Assembly (NCBI GenBank): GCA_900771425.1
Contig: CAAGNV010000039.1
Coordinates: 1 to 17,139 of the forward strand
From: Bacteroidaceae bacterium
GTDB taxonomy: Bacteria; Bacteroidota; Bacteroidia; Bacteroidales; Bacteroidaceae
DNA: 17,139 nucleotides
Direction of reading: 5' to 3'
In this document: one piece after another, positions 1-7,016 of the stretch
How positions within the stretch are numbered: the first letter of the stretch is position 1
How the letters are laid out: the number at the start of each line of letters is the position of its first letter
The notes under the pieces: generated by a model
The model's input: the letters and a program-made list of their open reading frames with translations, nothing else
What the model was told of the DNA's origin: nothing
Database searches by the model: none
Program-made: the position numbers and the translations under genes

Positions 1-10
1 GATTTCTAAT

Positions 11-107
11 CGCAACACTAAGTTAAGTGAAAAATCTGACATGGCAAAATCCTGAGCAACTTTTTGTTGCTCAGGGTGTTAAAAAGTAAAAAAATATTAG
101 TGTTGCG
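11..107. other. Nested inverted-repeat element, possible structured RNA
   Basis: An 11-bp perfect inverted repeat (11-21 with 97-107, arm CGCAACACTAA) encloses a 10-bp perfect hairpin (51-60 with 66-75, arm CCTGAGCAAC, five-T loop). The unpaired flanks between the two helices are about 29 and 21 nt. The inner hairpin has no U-tract on the plus strand, so it does not look like an ordinary terminator. A terminator-like hairpin follows at 129-169. It may be the 3' part of an upstream transcript, a small RNA, or a short repeat element. There is no protein-coding signal here. The pairing is seen directly; any function is inference. Confidence 0.45.
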
Positions 108-128
108 GAATTAAGGTCTTCATTGTTG

Positions 129-169
129 GTGTACCGAAGCCGTGAGGCCACGATACACCTTTTATTATT
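129..169 (+). terminator. Terminator-like hairpin
   Basis: GGTGTA (129-134) pairs with TACACC (154-159). Inside are further short pairings (CG/CG, then GCC/GGC around a GTGA loop). The stem is followed directly by TTTTATTATTA. It probably ends a plus-strand transcript that begins upstream of or inside the first 130 bases. Confidence 0.55.
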
Positions 170-171
170 AT

Positions 172-208
172 ATGCCTTGCACTGCCATAACGCCCGAGGC
201 ATTTTATT
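172..208 (+). terminator. Second weak terminator-like hairpin
   Basis: ATGCCT (172-177) pairs with AGGCAT (197-202), followed by TTTATTT. The stem is only 6 bp and the loop is long, so this is a weak call. It lies between the stronger hairpin at 129-169 and the deoD promoter. Confidence 0.3.
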
Positions 209-290
209 TCGTCAGATTAGCCATACATTTGTTTTTATCCAGCCCATTCAGCTTGAAGCAATAGGGCAAAGAGCAAAAGTCTGCATATAA

Positions 291-322
291 TTTGCAAGAT
301 TGTCAAATTATTCATACCTTTG
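291..322 (+). promoter_or_regulatory. Bacteroidetes-type promoter of deoD
   Basis: A -33 TTTG (291-294) and a -7 TACCTTTG (315-322) are separated by exactly 20 nt, matching the known Bacteroidetes primary sigma consensus TTTG-N19/20-TAnnTTTG. The -7 box ends 28 nt before the ATG at 351. It also shows that the in-frame TTG at 300, inside the promoter, is not the translation start. Confidence 0.85.
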
Positions 323-350
323 CAAACAACATCATAACAATGACAACACT

Positions 351-1076
351 ATGAGCAAAGAAAACGTTCCAACACCTCACAATGAGGCAAAATACGGTGA
401 AATAGCAGATACCGTTATTATGAGCGGCGACCCACTGCGCGCCAAATTTATGGCAGAGAACTTCCTGGAGAATCCTGTATTGTTCAACAACGTACGTGGC
501 ATGTTAGGTTATACCGGAACCTACAAGGGCAAGCGTATCAGTGTCATGGGACACGGCATGGGCATGCCGTCCGTAGCAATTTATACATACGAGCTGTTCA
601 ACTTCTACGACGTGAAGAACATCATACGCGTCGGCACAGCCGGTGGGTTGAAGTCAGGCATGAAACTCGGCGACCTCGTCATAGCACAAGGTGCTTGCAC
701 AAACTCGGGTTTCCTAAATCAGTACAACCTGCCAGGCACATACTCCCCTATCGCCGACTTCGAACTTCTCAGCAAGGCAGTCAAGGCATGCGATGAATTT
801 GGCTATGGATACAAGGTCGGCAACGTGATTTCTGCCGATAACTTCTATGACGAGAACGAAGGATGGAGAGCATGGCAGAAGATGGGTGTATTCGCAGTAG
901 AGATGGAAGCAGCCGCACTATACACCAATGCCGCACGCGCAGGAAAACGCGCACTTACCATCCTCACAGTAAGTGACAGCGTAGTCGATGGAACTGCCAC
1001 ATCAGCAGAAGAACGCCAGACAAGCTTCACTCACATGATGGATGTCGCTTTCAACGTCGCATTAAACATCGACTAA
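351..1076 (+). CDS. deoD: Purine-nucleoside phosphorylase (DeoD-type)
   Basis: This cytoplasmic enzyme cleaves purine (deoxy)nucleosides with phosphate to a free base and (deoxy)ribose-1-phosphate, in purine salvage. The 241-residue product matches the hexameric DeoD family in length and motifs: TPH (His10, the residue that reaches the neighbouring subunit's site), GDPLRAK (Arg30), NNVRG (Arg49) and IIRVGT (Arg93) for phosphate binding, VEMEAA (Glu184-Glu186) for ribose, and TVSDS with Asp209 as the catalytic acid, with Arg222 in the AEERQT segment. The ATG at 351 is chosen because it aligns with the family N-terminus and lies just after a canonical promoter; the upstream TTG overlaps that promoter. 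The gene stands alone and converges on the DUF362 gene across a shared hairpin. Very confident. Confidence 0.96.
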   Translation: MSKENVPTPHNEAKYGEIADTVIMSGDPLRAKFMAENFLENPVLFNNVRGMLGYTGTYKGKRISVMGHGMGMPSVAIYTYELFNFYDVKNIIRVGTAGGLKSGMKLGDLVIAQGACTNSGFLNQYNLPGTYSPIADFELLSKAVKACDEFGYGYKVGNVISADNFYDENEGWRAWQKMGVFAVEMEAAALYTNAARAGKRALTILTVSDSVVDGTATSAEERQTSFTHMMDVAFNVALNID

Positions 1077-1113
1077 GACTGACTGATTGCACATTTCTTA
1101 TTGGACCAAAACA

Positions 1114-1155
1114 AATCCGCAGGTATCAGCATACGATGTCTGCGGATTATTTTCA
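1114..1155. terminator. Bidirectional terminator between deoD and the DUF362 gene
   Basis: A 9-bp perfect stem AATCCGCAG (1114-1122) / CTGCGGATT (1140-1148) is followed by ATTTTC on the plus strand. On the minus strand it is followed by TGTTTTGG. It lies between two convergent genes, so it can serve both. Confidence 0.7.
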
Positions 1156-1207
1156 TGGGTTACGATTTCCAATCGCTTGTAGTTTCTTTGGTACCTATTA
1201 ACTACTT

Positions 1208-2170
1208 TCACTTTATCTTCACAAGTTCGTACTTGCGCGAACCAAGTCCGATCTTCTCGGCATGCTCGACGGTATGGACACCGTGGCGCGAGTTGATGCG
1301 CTCGATGAGGGCAGCTGCATTGTCGCCATCCTTTGAAGGATAATTGAAGACGAGGTCGATGCAAGCCTGGTCGAGTGCAACGGGGTCGGTCGATGCAAGG
1401 ATGCCGATGTCGTTCATTTCGGGAGCATGCGGGTGGGAGTCGCAGTCGCAGTCAACGCTGAGGTTGTTCATCACGTTGATATAGATGATGTCACCACGCT
1501 GCTTGAAATAGTCGTGCACTGCCTGTGCTGCAGCAGCCATCGACTCAAGGAACTTGTCCTGGTTGGTACGGACACGCCACATATTGCCCAGGTTCTGTGT
1601 TGCGCCTGCTGTGTGGATGTTGGCCTTGCCGTTGGCTGATGCTACGCCGATCGACTGATTCTTCAGCACTCCGCCGAAACCACCCATGGTATGCCCCTTG
1701 AAGTGTGCGAGGTTCACCATGAAATCATAATTCTTGAGATGAGTGCCGACGATGTCGCACTTTATGTTGGCGGTGTCCTTCACCGGAATGGAGAATTCAC
1801 CCTCCTCGTCCATAAGGTCAACCTTGGCGATGTCGAGGAAACCATGGTCGCGTACTGTCTGCCAATGTTGCTCGAACGAAGCACGTTTCCCGCCGTATGC
1901 CGTGTTGCACTCCACGATGGTGCCATCTATCTCCTTTACCAACTTGCCGATGAGCGACGGTTGCAGAAAGTTGTGGCCTCCGGGTTCGCCTGTACTGATT
2001 TTCACTGCTACGCGTCCCTTGGCCTTCACGCCCAATGCCTTGTAGATCTTTACCAGTGCCTCGGGGGTGATGTCGGTGGTCATATAGACCTTCGGTGCGT
2101 CCTGTGCCTGGATTGAACAAATGGCAAACAGGCATACTAATGACAAAATGATTCGTTTCATGATTTTCAT
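1208..2170 (-). CDS. DUF362 domain-containing exported protein
   Basis: A 320-residue protein with an N-terminal signal peptide (a Lys/Arg start, then a hydrophobic run to about residue 21, with SIQAQ as the likely signal peptidase I site), so probably periplasmic. The rest matches the DUF362 family: a TGEPGGHNFLQP segment near 60-71, the conserved HFKGH (156-160) followed by GGFGG (163-167) and LKNQSIG, and a late Cys-rich DCDCDSH motif that could bind metal. DUF362 proteins often come with ferredoxin-type 4Fe-4S domains; none is visible here. The biochemical role is unknown. The start at 2170 has an alternative ATG three codons in (2161). It lies 104 bp downstream of the HsdR-N-like gene on the same strand; I see no separate TAnnTTTG box, so co-transcription is possible. 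Confidence 0.85.
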   Translation of the reverse strand: MKIMKRIILSLVCLFAICSIQAQDAPKVYMTTDITPEALVKIYKALGVKAKGRVAVKISTGEPGGHNFLQPSLIGKLVKEIDGTIVECNTAYGGKRASFEQHWQTVRDHGFLDIAKVDLMDEEGEFSIPVKDTANIKCDIVGTHLKNYDFMVNLAHFKGHTMGGFGGVLKNQSIGVASANGKANIHTAGATQNLGNMWRVRTNQDKFLESMAAAAQAVHDYFKQRGDIIYINVMNNLSVDCDCDSHPHAPEMNDIGILASTDPVALDQACIDLVFNYPSKDGDNAAALIERINSRHGVHTVEHAEKIGLGSRKYELVKIK

Positions 2171-2274
2171 TTGGTACTAATGGTTGATGATGATGGTTTT
2201 ATGTTAATGAATATGCCATGCGCAGGGACAGGCATGCCATAGGACAATGGCACGAGGCTGCCGCGCGCGGTGGT

Positions 2275-2736
2275 TCAGAGTTCGCTGTACGACGGAATTT
2301 TCTCGAGGAACCGATAGGTCATGTTCTCATAGTCCATGAAGCAACAATAGTGGTTTATGCCGTTGCTCACGATGAGATAATCGACTCGCATCACGAGGTT
2401 GTAGCGGCAAATCTGGTCGAACACCTTCTGCGTGATGTTCACGGTAGGACGCTTGTACTCCAATATCATACGCGGACAGAGCGTCTGAGAGTAAAGCACC
2501 GTGTCGCAACGGCGCGACATGCCGTTAAGGCCGATGCTGACCTCGTTGGTCATCAAGGCTGCCGGATAGCCGAGACAGTCGGTCAGGTAATGCACAAAAT
2601 GCTGACGGACCCATTCTTCGGGAGTCAAGGCAACGAACTGCTGACGCAAGACATCCCATATCTGAGGTTTTCCGTCCGCCGTCTGTCTCAGCTTCACGTC
2701 GTAAGCCGGTAAGTTCAGTTCTGCTATCTTGTCCAT
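2275..2736 (-). CDS. HsdR N-terminal-like (PD-(D/E)XK) protein
   Basis: A 153-residue protein consisting essentially of the type I restriction enzyme R-subunit N-terminal fold (HSDR_N type). Visible core: the segment around TPEEWVRQHFVHYL (38-51), Asp78 in RRCDTVLY, and Glu93-x-Lys95 in ILEYKRP, spaced like the D...ExK metal-binding nuclease motif. There is no helicase or motor domain and no hsdM or hsdS nearby, so this is not a working restriction system. Stand-alone proteins of this type are common in Bacteroidetes and, from memory, often sit beside holA, as here. The nuclease residues look intact but the substrate is unknown. It is transcribed divergently from holA, with the -7-like box at 2778-2785 (minus). 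Confidence 0.85.
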   Translation of the reverse strand: MDKIAELNLPAYDVKLRQTADGKPQIWDVLRQQFVALTPEEWVRQHFVHYLTDCLGYPAALMTNEVSIGLNGMSRRCDTVLYSQTLCPRMILEYKRPTVNITQKVFDQICRYNLVMRVDYLIVSNGINHYCCFMDYENMTYRFLEKIPSYSEL

Positions 2737-2777
2737 ACGTTTCAGTTCATTATCACGTGCTTTTTACCTTTGGCGCA

Positions 2778-2785
2778 CAAAAGTA
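2778..2785 (-). promoter_or_regulatory. -7 box for the HsdR-N-like gene
   Basis: The minus strand reads TACTTTTG (matching TAnnTTTG) about 42 nt upstream of the ATG at 2736. No TTTG is visible at the expected -33 distance, so this is a partial match. Confidence 0.5.
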
Positions 2786-2829
2786 GCAAAAAAAATCCAT
2801 TCATGTTTCGTTTCTTCGATGTTTTTCCG

Positions 2830-2837
2830 TAAGTTTG
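2830..2837 (+). promoter_or_regulatory. -7 box for holA
   Basis: TAAGTTTG at 2830-2837 matches TAnnTTTG and lies 51 nt before the holA ATG. A TTTC at 2805-2808 is 21 nt upstream and could be an imperfect -33. A second match, TACCTTTG, is at 2765-2772. It points the same way and may be an alternative promoter. Confidence 0.6.
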
Positions 2838-2888
2838 CATAATAATTCCTAAAAGAAGACTCAATCACACCAAAAAGAAAGCAAGATT

Positions 2889-3923
2889 ATGGCCAAACAA
2901 TCAGCATCGACAACTACATTCAGCAGTCTCATGGCAGACATCAAGGCACGCAAGTTCGCACCTATATACCTGCTCATGGGCGAAGAGTCGTATTATATAG
3001 ATAAGGTGTGCGACTTAATTGCCGAGACTGTGCTCACAGAAGAAGAGCAAGCCTTCAACCAGATGACCATATACTGCACACGCGAGACCGACTACCGCGA
3101 CATCATAAACAACGCAAAGCGCTACCCTATGATGTCGGAATACCAGGTGGTAATCGTCAAGGAAGCACAGAACCTCCAGAAAATCGAAGAACTCGTATCA
3201 TACACACAGACCCCACTCGGCTCGACCATCCTCGTCATTTGCCATAAGAACGGCAACGTGGACAAGCGCAAGAAAGTGGTGGCAAGCATAGCCAAGAACG
3301 GCGTCATATTCGAGAGTCCAAAAGTAGGAGCAGGACAACTGCCTACATTCATCGTAGATTATCTCAAGGCCAAGCAGACGGCAATCGACAACAAGGCAGT
3401 GATGATGCTCGCAGAAAACATAGGTTCAGACCTGAGCCGAATGACAGGCGAACTGGACAAACTCATCATCACACTGCCCGAAGGCGGAGAACGCAAGATC
3501 ACGCCTGAGCAGATTGAGCGAAACATAGGCATCAGCAAAGAATTCAACATGTGGGAGTTCAGGACAGCAGTCATCAACAAGGACGTCTTCAAGGCCAACC
3601 AAATCATGTCGTTCTTCAACGCAAACCCAAAGAACAATCCTCCGATAGCTACCGTATCGATGCTGTTCAATATCTTTGCACAAGTGATGCAGGCATACTA
3701 CGCACCCGACCGATCACAAAACGGCATTGCCCAACACCTCGAAATGCAGCCATGGCAAGTGCGCGACATCATAACCACCATGCAACATTATTCGGCCATG
3801 AAGGCGATGCTCATCATCGGAAAACTACGCGAAGCCGATACACAGCTGAAGGGAATAAACAAAGGATACAACACCACCGATGCCGACATCATGAAAGAAC
3901 TCCTATTCTTCATCCTACACTAA
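2889..3923 (+). CDS. holA: DNA polymerase III subunit delta
   Basis: Delta is the clamp-loader subunit that opens the beta sliding clamp. The 344-residue length and features fit HolA: an N-terminal AAA+-like domain opening with APIYLLMGEESYYIDKV (about 24-40), where delta proteins keep the fold but lack a working Walker A; a strand with MMSEYQVVIVKEAQ (about 81-94); a middle helical domain with LAENIGSDLSRMTGELDKL; and a C-terminal collar domain including KEFNMWEFRTAVINKD and a final KGINKGYNTTDADIMKELLFFIL. The ATG at 2889 is the first in frame and is preceded by a promoter, but there is no Shine-Dalgarno. It is divergent from the HsdR-N-like gene; downstream are only hairpins and repeats. 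Confidence 0.95.
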   Translation: MAKQSASTTTFSSLMADIKARKFAPIYLLMGEESYYIDKVCDLIAETVLTEEEQAFNQMTIYCTRETDYRDIINNAKRYPMMSEYQVVIVKEAQNLQKIEELVSYTQTPLGSTILVICHKNGNVDKRKKVVASIAKNGVIFESPKVGAGQLPTFIVDYLKAKQTAIDNKAVMMLAENIGSDLSRMTGELDKLIITLPEGGERKITPEQIERNIGISKEFNMWEFRTAVINKDVFKANQIMSFFNANPKNNPPIATVSMLFNIFAQVMQAYYAPDRSQNGIAQHLEMQPWQVRDIITTMQHYSAMKAMLIIGKLREADTQLKGINKGYNTTDADIMKELLFFILH

Positions 3924-3974
3924 ACAGCAGCAGAGCGCCACTGCAGAACCAGCAATCCGCATCAACAACTCCGG

Positions 3975-4014
3975 CGCTATGGATTACCTTCTACCTTTCA
4001 GGACCTCCATAGCG
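3975..4014. other. Hairpin downstream of holA
   Basis: A 9-bp perfect inverted repeat CGCTATGGA (3975-3983) / TCCATAGCG (4006-4014) with a 22-nt loop. It has no U-tract, so it would be a poor intrinsic terminator. A 6-bp hairpin (GCCCGT 4049-4054 / ACGGGC 4064-4069) follows. These could protect the 3' end of the holA transcript. Confidence 0.45.
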
Positions 4015-4084
4015 ATAGGCGGTCCATCACATTCATACATATTCACCCGCCCGTACATATCCGACGGGCTACACATATAGGTCC

Positions 4085-4346
4085 ACAGCCTGTACTACCT
4101 GCTCAGTACTCCTGTACTACCTGCTCAGTACTCCTGTACCACCTGCTCAGTACTCCAGTACTACCTGCTCGGTACTCCAGTACTACCTGCTCGGTACTCC
4201 AGTACTACCTGCTCGGTACTCCAGTACTACCTGCTCAGTACTCCAGTACCACCTGCTCGGTACTCCAGTACCACCTGCTTGGGACTCCAGTCCCACCTGC
4301 TTGGGACTCCAGTCCCACCTGCCTGGGACTCCAATGGCACCTGCAG
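4085..4346. repeat. 22-bp-period tandem repeat array (array A)
   Basis: The word ACCT followed by GC recurs at 4097, 4119, 4141, 4163, 4185, 4207, 4229, 4251, 4273, 4295, 4317 and 4339: twelve phased positions at exactly 22 bp. Each unit also holds a small dyad with a CC centre. Arms are AGTACT/AGTACT (4149-4162), GGTACT/AGTACT (three units), GGTACT/AGTACC (4259-4272) and GGGACT/AGTCCC (4281-4294 and 4303-4316). Two units have one mismatched end pair (4127-4140, 4237-4250), and the last (4325-4338) is degenerate. 22 is not a multiple of 3, and no frame gives a credible protein. There are no unique spacers, so it is not CRISPR. Confidence 0.9.
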
Positions 4347-5374
4347 CCTATTCCCATACTCTTACTTCGTATTGCCATAAGCGACCTATTACCCCCATAC
4401 GAAGAAGCATCAACCCGCAACATATCGTCACGACACAACAAATAATATAGTCTCAATGAATACACGTCATGCCTGATGCCGACATAGAAATTTCATGTTA
4501 GAAACGCCTCAAAAAACAACAGTTCTTATTCACCAAAGCAGACCTTCATGTATCGGCCAAGAGCAAACAAACACACCCCACACCAATCAAGACAAGCCAA
4601 ACTACCAGTAATTTTTGTACACAAAAACACGCCTAAAAAATGTAAATTATAGGTAAAATGACACTTTTCACGTGTACTTCTGTTGTTTTTTGCCTTATAT
4701 TTATGTCCAAAACACCATGAAAACACACTGATTTCAACTTTTTAGAGCAAAAATACCATACAAGAATTATGCCATTATTCACAATTAAAATCAAGCATTT
4801 AACCATGTTTTCGACATAACGAGAGTAGCCTGTCATTCATCCGTTCATCGATATTCAACCCCCATCTTACTCACGGCAAATTATGCAGAAAAAGCACCAA
4901 AATACATCACATCCATTCACATCCGTTTATTTTACAATTTGTACGCTCATAATTACATTTATACTCTTTACATGATTACTGTATAGTTGCTATATAGAAA
5001 CTGCAAGTCTGTTTATTTATATCAATTCGTGTTTTATTTACCAAACAAGCACGTTTGTTTATGTAAACATATAAACATACATATCTTACCATGTTATTAT
5101 ATCGTGCTATATATCTTACAATTACACATATTACATAAAGTTCTAAATTAATATACGTACTCGTTTTTGCATATTTATGGCCATAATTCAATTTTTCTAC
5201 TTATTACACTGTGTTATATTACATTTTGTATCAGTATTTTATGTATTTTTATTAAAGATGTAATATATAATAGTTTTTACATTTACATATACAACTTGAC
5301 ATTCTTATACAAGCCCTACATTACAATTATATAATTAAAAAATCACACTATTTTCAAAAATAATTGCAAAAACA
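4347..5374. other. AT-rich gene-free region
   Basis: About 1 kb without a convincing gene. Open frames here are short, low in complexity and lack family resemblance. GC content falls sharply to the right: 5041-5100 has 16 G/C in 60, and 5221-5280 only 9 in 60, far below the flanking genes. Small dyads occur, for example TTTTTG/CAAAAA (4612-4627) and TGTTTA-TG-TAAACA (5056-5069). No tRNA, terminator or transposase remnant is evident. It precedes the HTH regulator and may be its upstream regulatory region or a decayed insertion. Confidence 0.6.
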
Positions 5375-5406
5375 TTTGGCAGTATCAAAAATATGTACTA
5401 CTTTTG
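5375..5406 (+). promoter_or_regulatory. Promoter of the HTH regulator
   Basis: TTTG (5375-5378), 20-nt spacer, TACTTTTG (5399-5406): a full match to the Bacteroidetes consensus. The leader to the ATG at 5515 is about 100 nt, longer than for the other promoters in the window, leaving room for 5' UTR control. Confidence 0.8.
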
Positions 5407-5514
5407 TGAACGAATTGAGAAAGGAATAAAATTTAGGGTTTGTTGCCAAATGTTCACCAAGAACGGCACACCTTAAATATATATAAGAGAAAATGCAAGA
5501 GTAAGAATTGACCA

Positions 5515-5994
5515 ATGATGACCGATAAAGAACGCATAGAATACGTAATAAACAAATCTGAGATGACGTACGCAGAATTCTCTGCACGTACAGGCATCTC
5601 ACCTGCCACCCTATCACACATAGTGAGCGGACGAAGCAAGCCTACCCTCGCCATCATGCGCGGAATACTTGCAGGCTTCCCCGACATCAACCCGCAATGG
5701 ATGTTCATGGGCGAAGGCGAATTTTGTCAGCAAGACAAACCAAGCACAGCAACCACGGACAGCGGACATACGGCCAGCGGAGCACTTGACCTGTTCGGCC
5801 AATTAGGAGCGGAGCAGAAAAGCGAAAACGGAAGTTCACTCAGTAGCCGGCTTCGAGCAGCCGACCCACCTGCACAAATCGACATTCCGTCAATCGTGAA
5901 ACAAACAGTAGAATCAATGCAGCGCCCGGAACGAAAAATCACAGAGGTGAGAATCTTCTTCGACGACGGGACATACGAAGCATTCAAGAAATAA
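5515..5994 (+). CDS. XRE-family helix-turn-helix regulator
   Basis: A 159-residue putative DNA-binding protein. Residues about 5-60 form a Cro/C1-type HTH: MTYAEFSARTGISPATLSHIV, with helix-turn-helix around 19-38, followed by SGRSKPTLAIMRGIL and then NPQWMFMGEGE, the usual end of this domain in Bacteroidetes. A low-complexity linker (about 72-120, rich in Ser, Ala, Gly, Thr) leads to a short C-terminal module, KITEVRIFFDDGTYEAF, of unknown role. No phage or restriction genes are adjacent, so it may control itself or distant targets. Two ATGs stand in tandem (5515 and 5518); either could be used. The target is unknown; the ATGTGC cluster just downstream is a candidate operator set. Confidence 0.85.
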   Translation: MMTDKERIEYVINKSEMTYAEFSARTGISPATLSHIVSGRSKPTLAIMRGILAGFPDINPQWMFMGEGEFCQQDKPSTATTDSGHTASGALDLFGQLGAEQKSENGSSLSSRLRAADPPAQIDIPSIVKQTVESMQRPERKITEVRIFFDDGTYEAFKK

Positions 5995-6346
5995 CACTAT
6001 CCTCAGAAATACCAACAAGCAATTGATGTGCTTTTTGAAACCGGAAAAGAAATTAGATGTGCAGCACCAAAAAGGAATTAAAATGTGCAAACTAATGCTG
6101 AACCAAACCAGAAAGATAAAATGTGCAAGAAAAGAAATCAGAATGTGCTTCACACTAAGTTGACGAGAAAGAAAGACGAGGACAACAGATAACGACAGGA
6201 GAATACAACAGAACTAAAATAAAAGATGTATGCGCGAGCATACGAGATATATGTTATACAGAATTGAATGAAATATTTATTAACTCACTAAATTTATAGA
6301 CAATTAAGTATTGAGGATGTCAGTTTGGGAAAATAGACATTTCGTT
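5995..6346. other. Gene-free stretch with repeated ATGTGC motifs
   Basis: No credible ORF. ATGTGC occurs five times on the plus strand, at 6026, 6057, 6083, 6121 and 6143 (start positions), most preceded by an A-rich tract resembling GAAATTAAA. A compact hairpin GTATGC-GCGA-GCATAC with a GNRA-type loop lies at 6228-6243. The stretch ends at the strong terminator at 6347, so a small RNA or a long 3' UTR of the HTH gene is possible. Confidence 0.5.
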
Positions 6347-6389
6347 AAACTTGGCAAAACCGCACGATCGGCTTTGCCAAGTTTCTTTT
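6347..6389 (+). terminator. Strong rho-independent terminator
   Basis: A 12-bp perfect stem AAACTTGGCAAA (6347-6358) / TTTGCCAAGTTT (6373-6384), with an inner CCG/CGG pairing, followed by CTTTT. The nearest plus-strand gene ends 350 bp upstream, so it terminates either a long HTH-gene 3' UTR or an unrecognised small RNA. Confidence 0.8.
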
Positions 6390-6566
6390 ACAGGCAAACC
6401 CCACACCCTCCCCATGTACCCCGAGCAGCCACATGCCGCCCCATCGCCGGCAGCCCCCCAGCCGCACCCGACAGTCCAATCCGACCCGCCACAACGCAAC
6501 AAACAACGGTTTATTATGCGCACCAAGAAAAAAGTTGACAAAAATGCACAAATAAATACAAAATTA
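6390..6566. other. C-rich gene-free spacer
   Basis: From about 6393 to 6495 the plus strand is very rich in C and poor in G and T (runs of CCCC, CCCCCC), unlike its AT-rich neighbours. Proline-rich frames through it have no family resemblance and run across the promoter of the next gene. I see no hairpin or repeat there. Confidence 0.4.
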
Positions 6567-6598
6567 TTTGGTCGTAATAGAAAAAAATCATAAATTTG
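6567..6598 (+). promoter_or_regulatory. Promoter of the small sorting-domain protein gene
   Basis: TTTG (6567-6570), 20-nt spacer, TAAATTTG (6591-6598): a full consensus match, ending 27 nt before the ATG at 6626. It rules out the longer reading that would start at 6596. Confidence 0.8.
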
Positions 6599-6625
6599 CA
6601 CCGAAAACTACAAGTACGATTGCGT

Positions 6626-6949
6626 ATGAACAAAAAGATACTCATAATATCGACTCTCGCCCTGATGCTCGGCACCAGTCAGATGACTATGGCACAGAAC
6701 CAGGCACAGGAAGCACCAAAGGCACAGGTTGAGGCAGACGTAGCAGCTGTCGAAATCTCAGCCAACAACTCGTATGCCCGCATCAAAAATGCTGCAGGCA
6801 AGGTGCTTGAGGTCTATAACCTCGCAGGAGTCAAGGTCAGCAACATAAAGCTCGACAGCGAGGACAAAACCGTAGAACTCGGCAACTTGCCAAAAGGGTG
6901 CTACATACTTAAAGTAGATAAGACCGTACGTAAGGTTTACATTAAGTAA
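6626..6949 (+). CDS. Small exported protein with a T9SS/Por sorting-like C-terminal domain
   Basis: A 107-residue protein. Residues 1-23 are a clear signal peptide (KK start, hydrophobic core, cleavage likely after MTMA). After a short Ala/Gln/Glu-rich linker, residues about 43-107 resemble the type IX secretion (Por) C-terminal sorting domain: VLEVYNLAGVKV, then TVELGNLPKGCYILKV and a final RKVYIK. In known T9SS substrates this domain is the tail of a much larger cargo; here it is essentially the whole mature protein. It may be a free-standing beta-sandwich protein or an orphaned tail. The start is set by the promoter at 6567-6598; the gene is monocistronic, ending before the terminator at 7017-7061. 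Family assignment is by pattern only. Confidence 0.75.
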   Translation: MNKKILIISTLALMLGTSQMTMAQNQAQEAPKAQVEADVAAVEISANNSYARIKNAAGKVLEVYNLAGVKVSNIKLDSEDKTVELGNLPKGCYILKVDKTVRKVYIK

Positions 6950-7016
6950 TCCTTCAGAGAGGCATACGCCATTGCACGGCGCACGCGACTATCGGCACGT
7001 ACACCCACCCTATAAT

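Noticed and set aside
300..350. Upstream TTG start for deoD
   Set aside because: It lies within the promoter and would add 17 residues unlike the family N-terminus.
2261..2270. CCGCGCGCGG palindrome upstream of the DUF362 gene
   Set aside because: It lies just past the end of the HsdR-N-like gene (its stop is at 2275), in a GC-rich stretch. It is short and has no partner or U-tract.
2275..2736. Type I restriction-modification system
   Set aside because: Only the HsdR N-terminal-like fold is present; there is no motor domain, methyltransferase or specificity gene.
4085..4346. CRISPR array
   Set aside because: The period is only 22 bp with no unique spacers between repeats, and no cas genes are present.
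4235..4465. Minus-strand open frame through array A
   Set aside because: It reads repeat DNA whose 22-bp period shifts frame each unit; the protein is low in complexity and matches nothing I know.
6311..6593. Two proline-rich frames in the C-rich spacer
   Set aside because: They cross a terminator and the promoter of the next gene, and their composition simply follows the C-rich strand.
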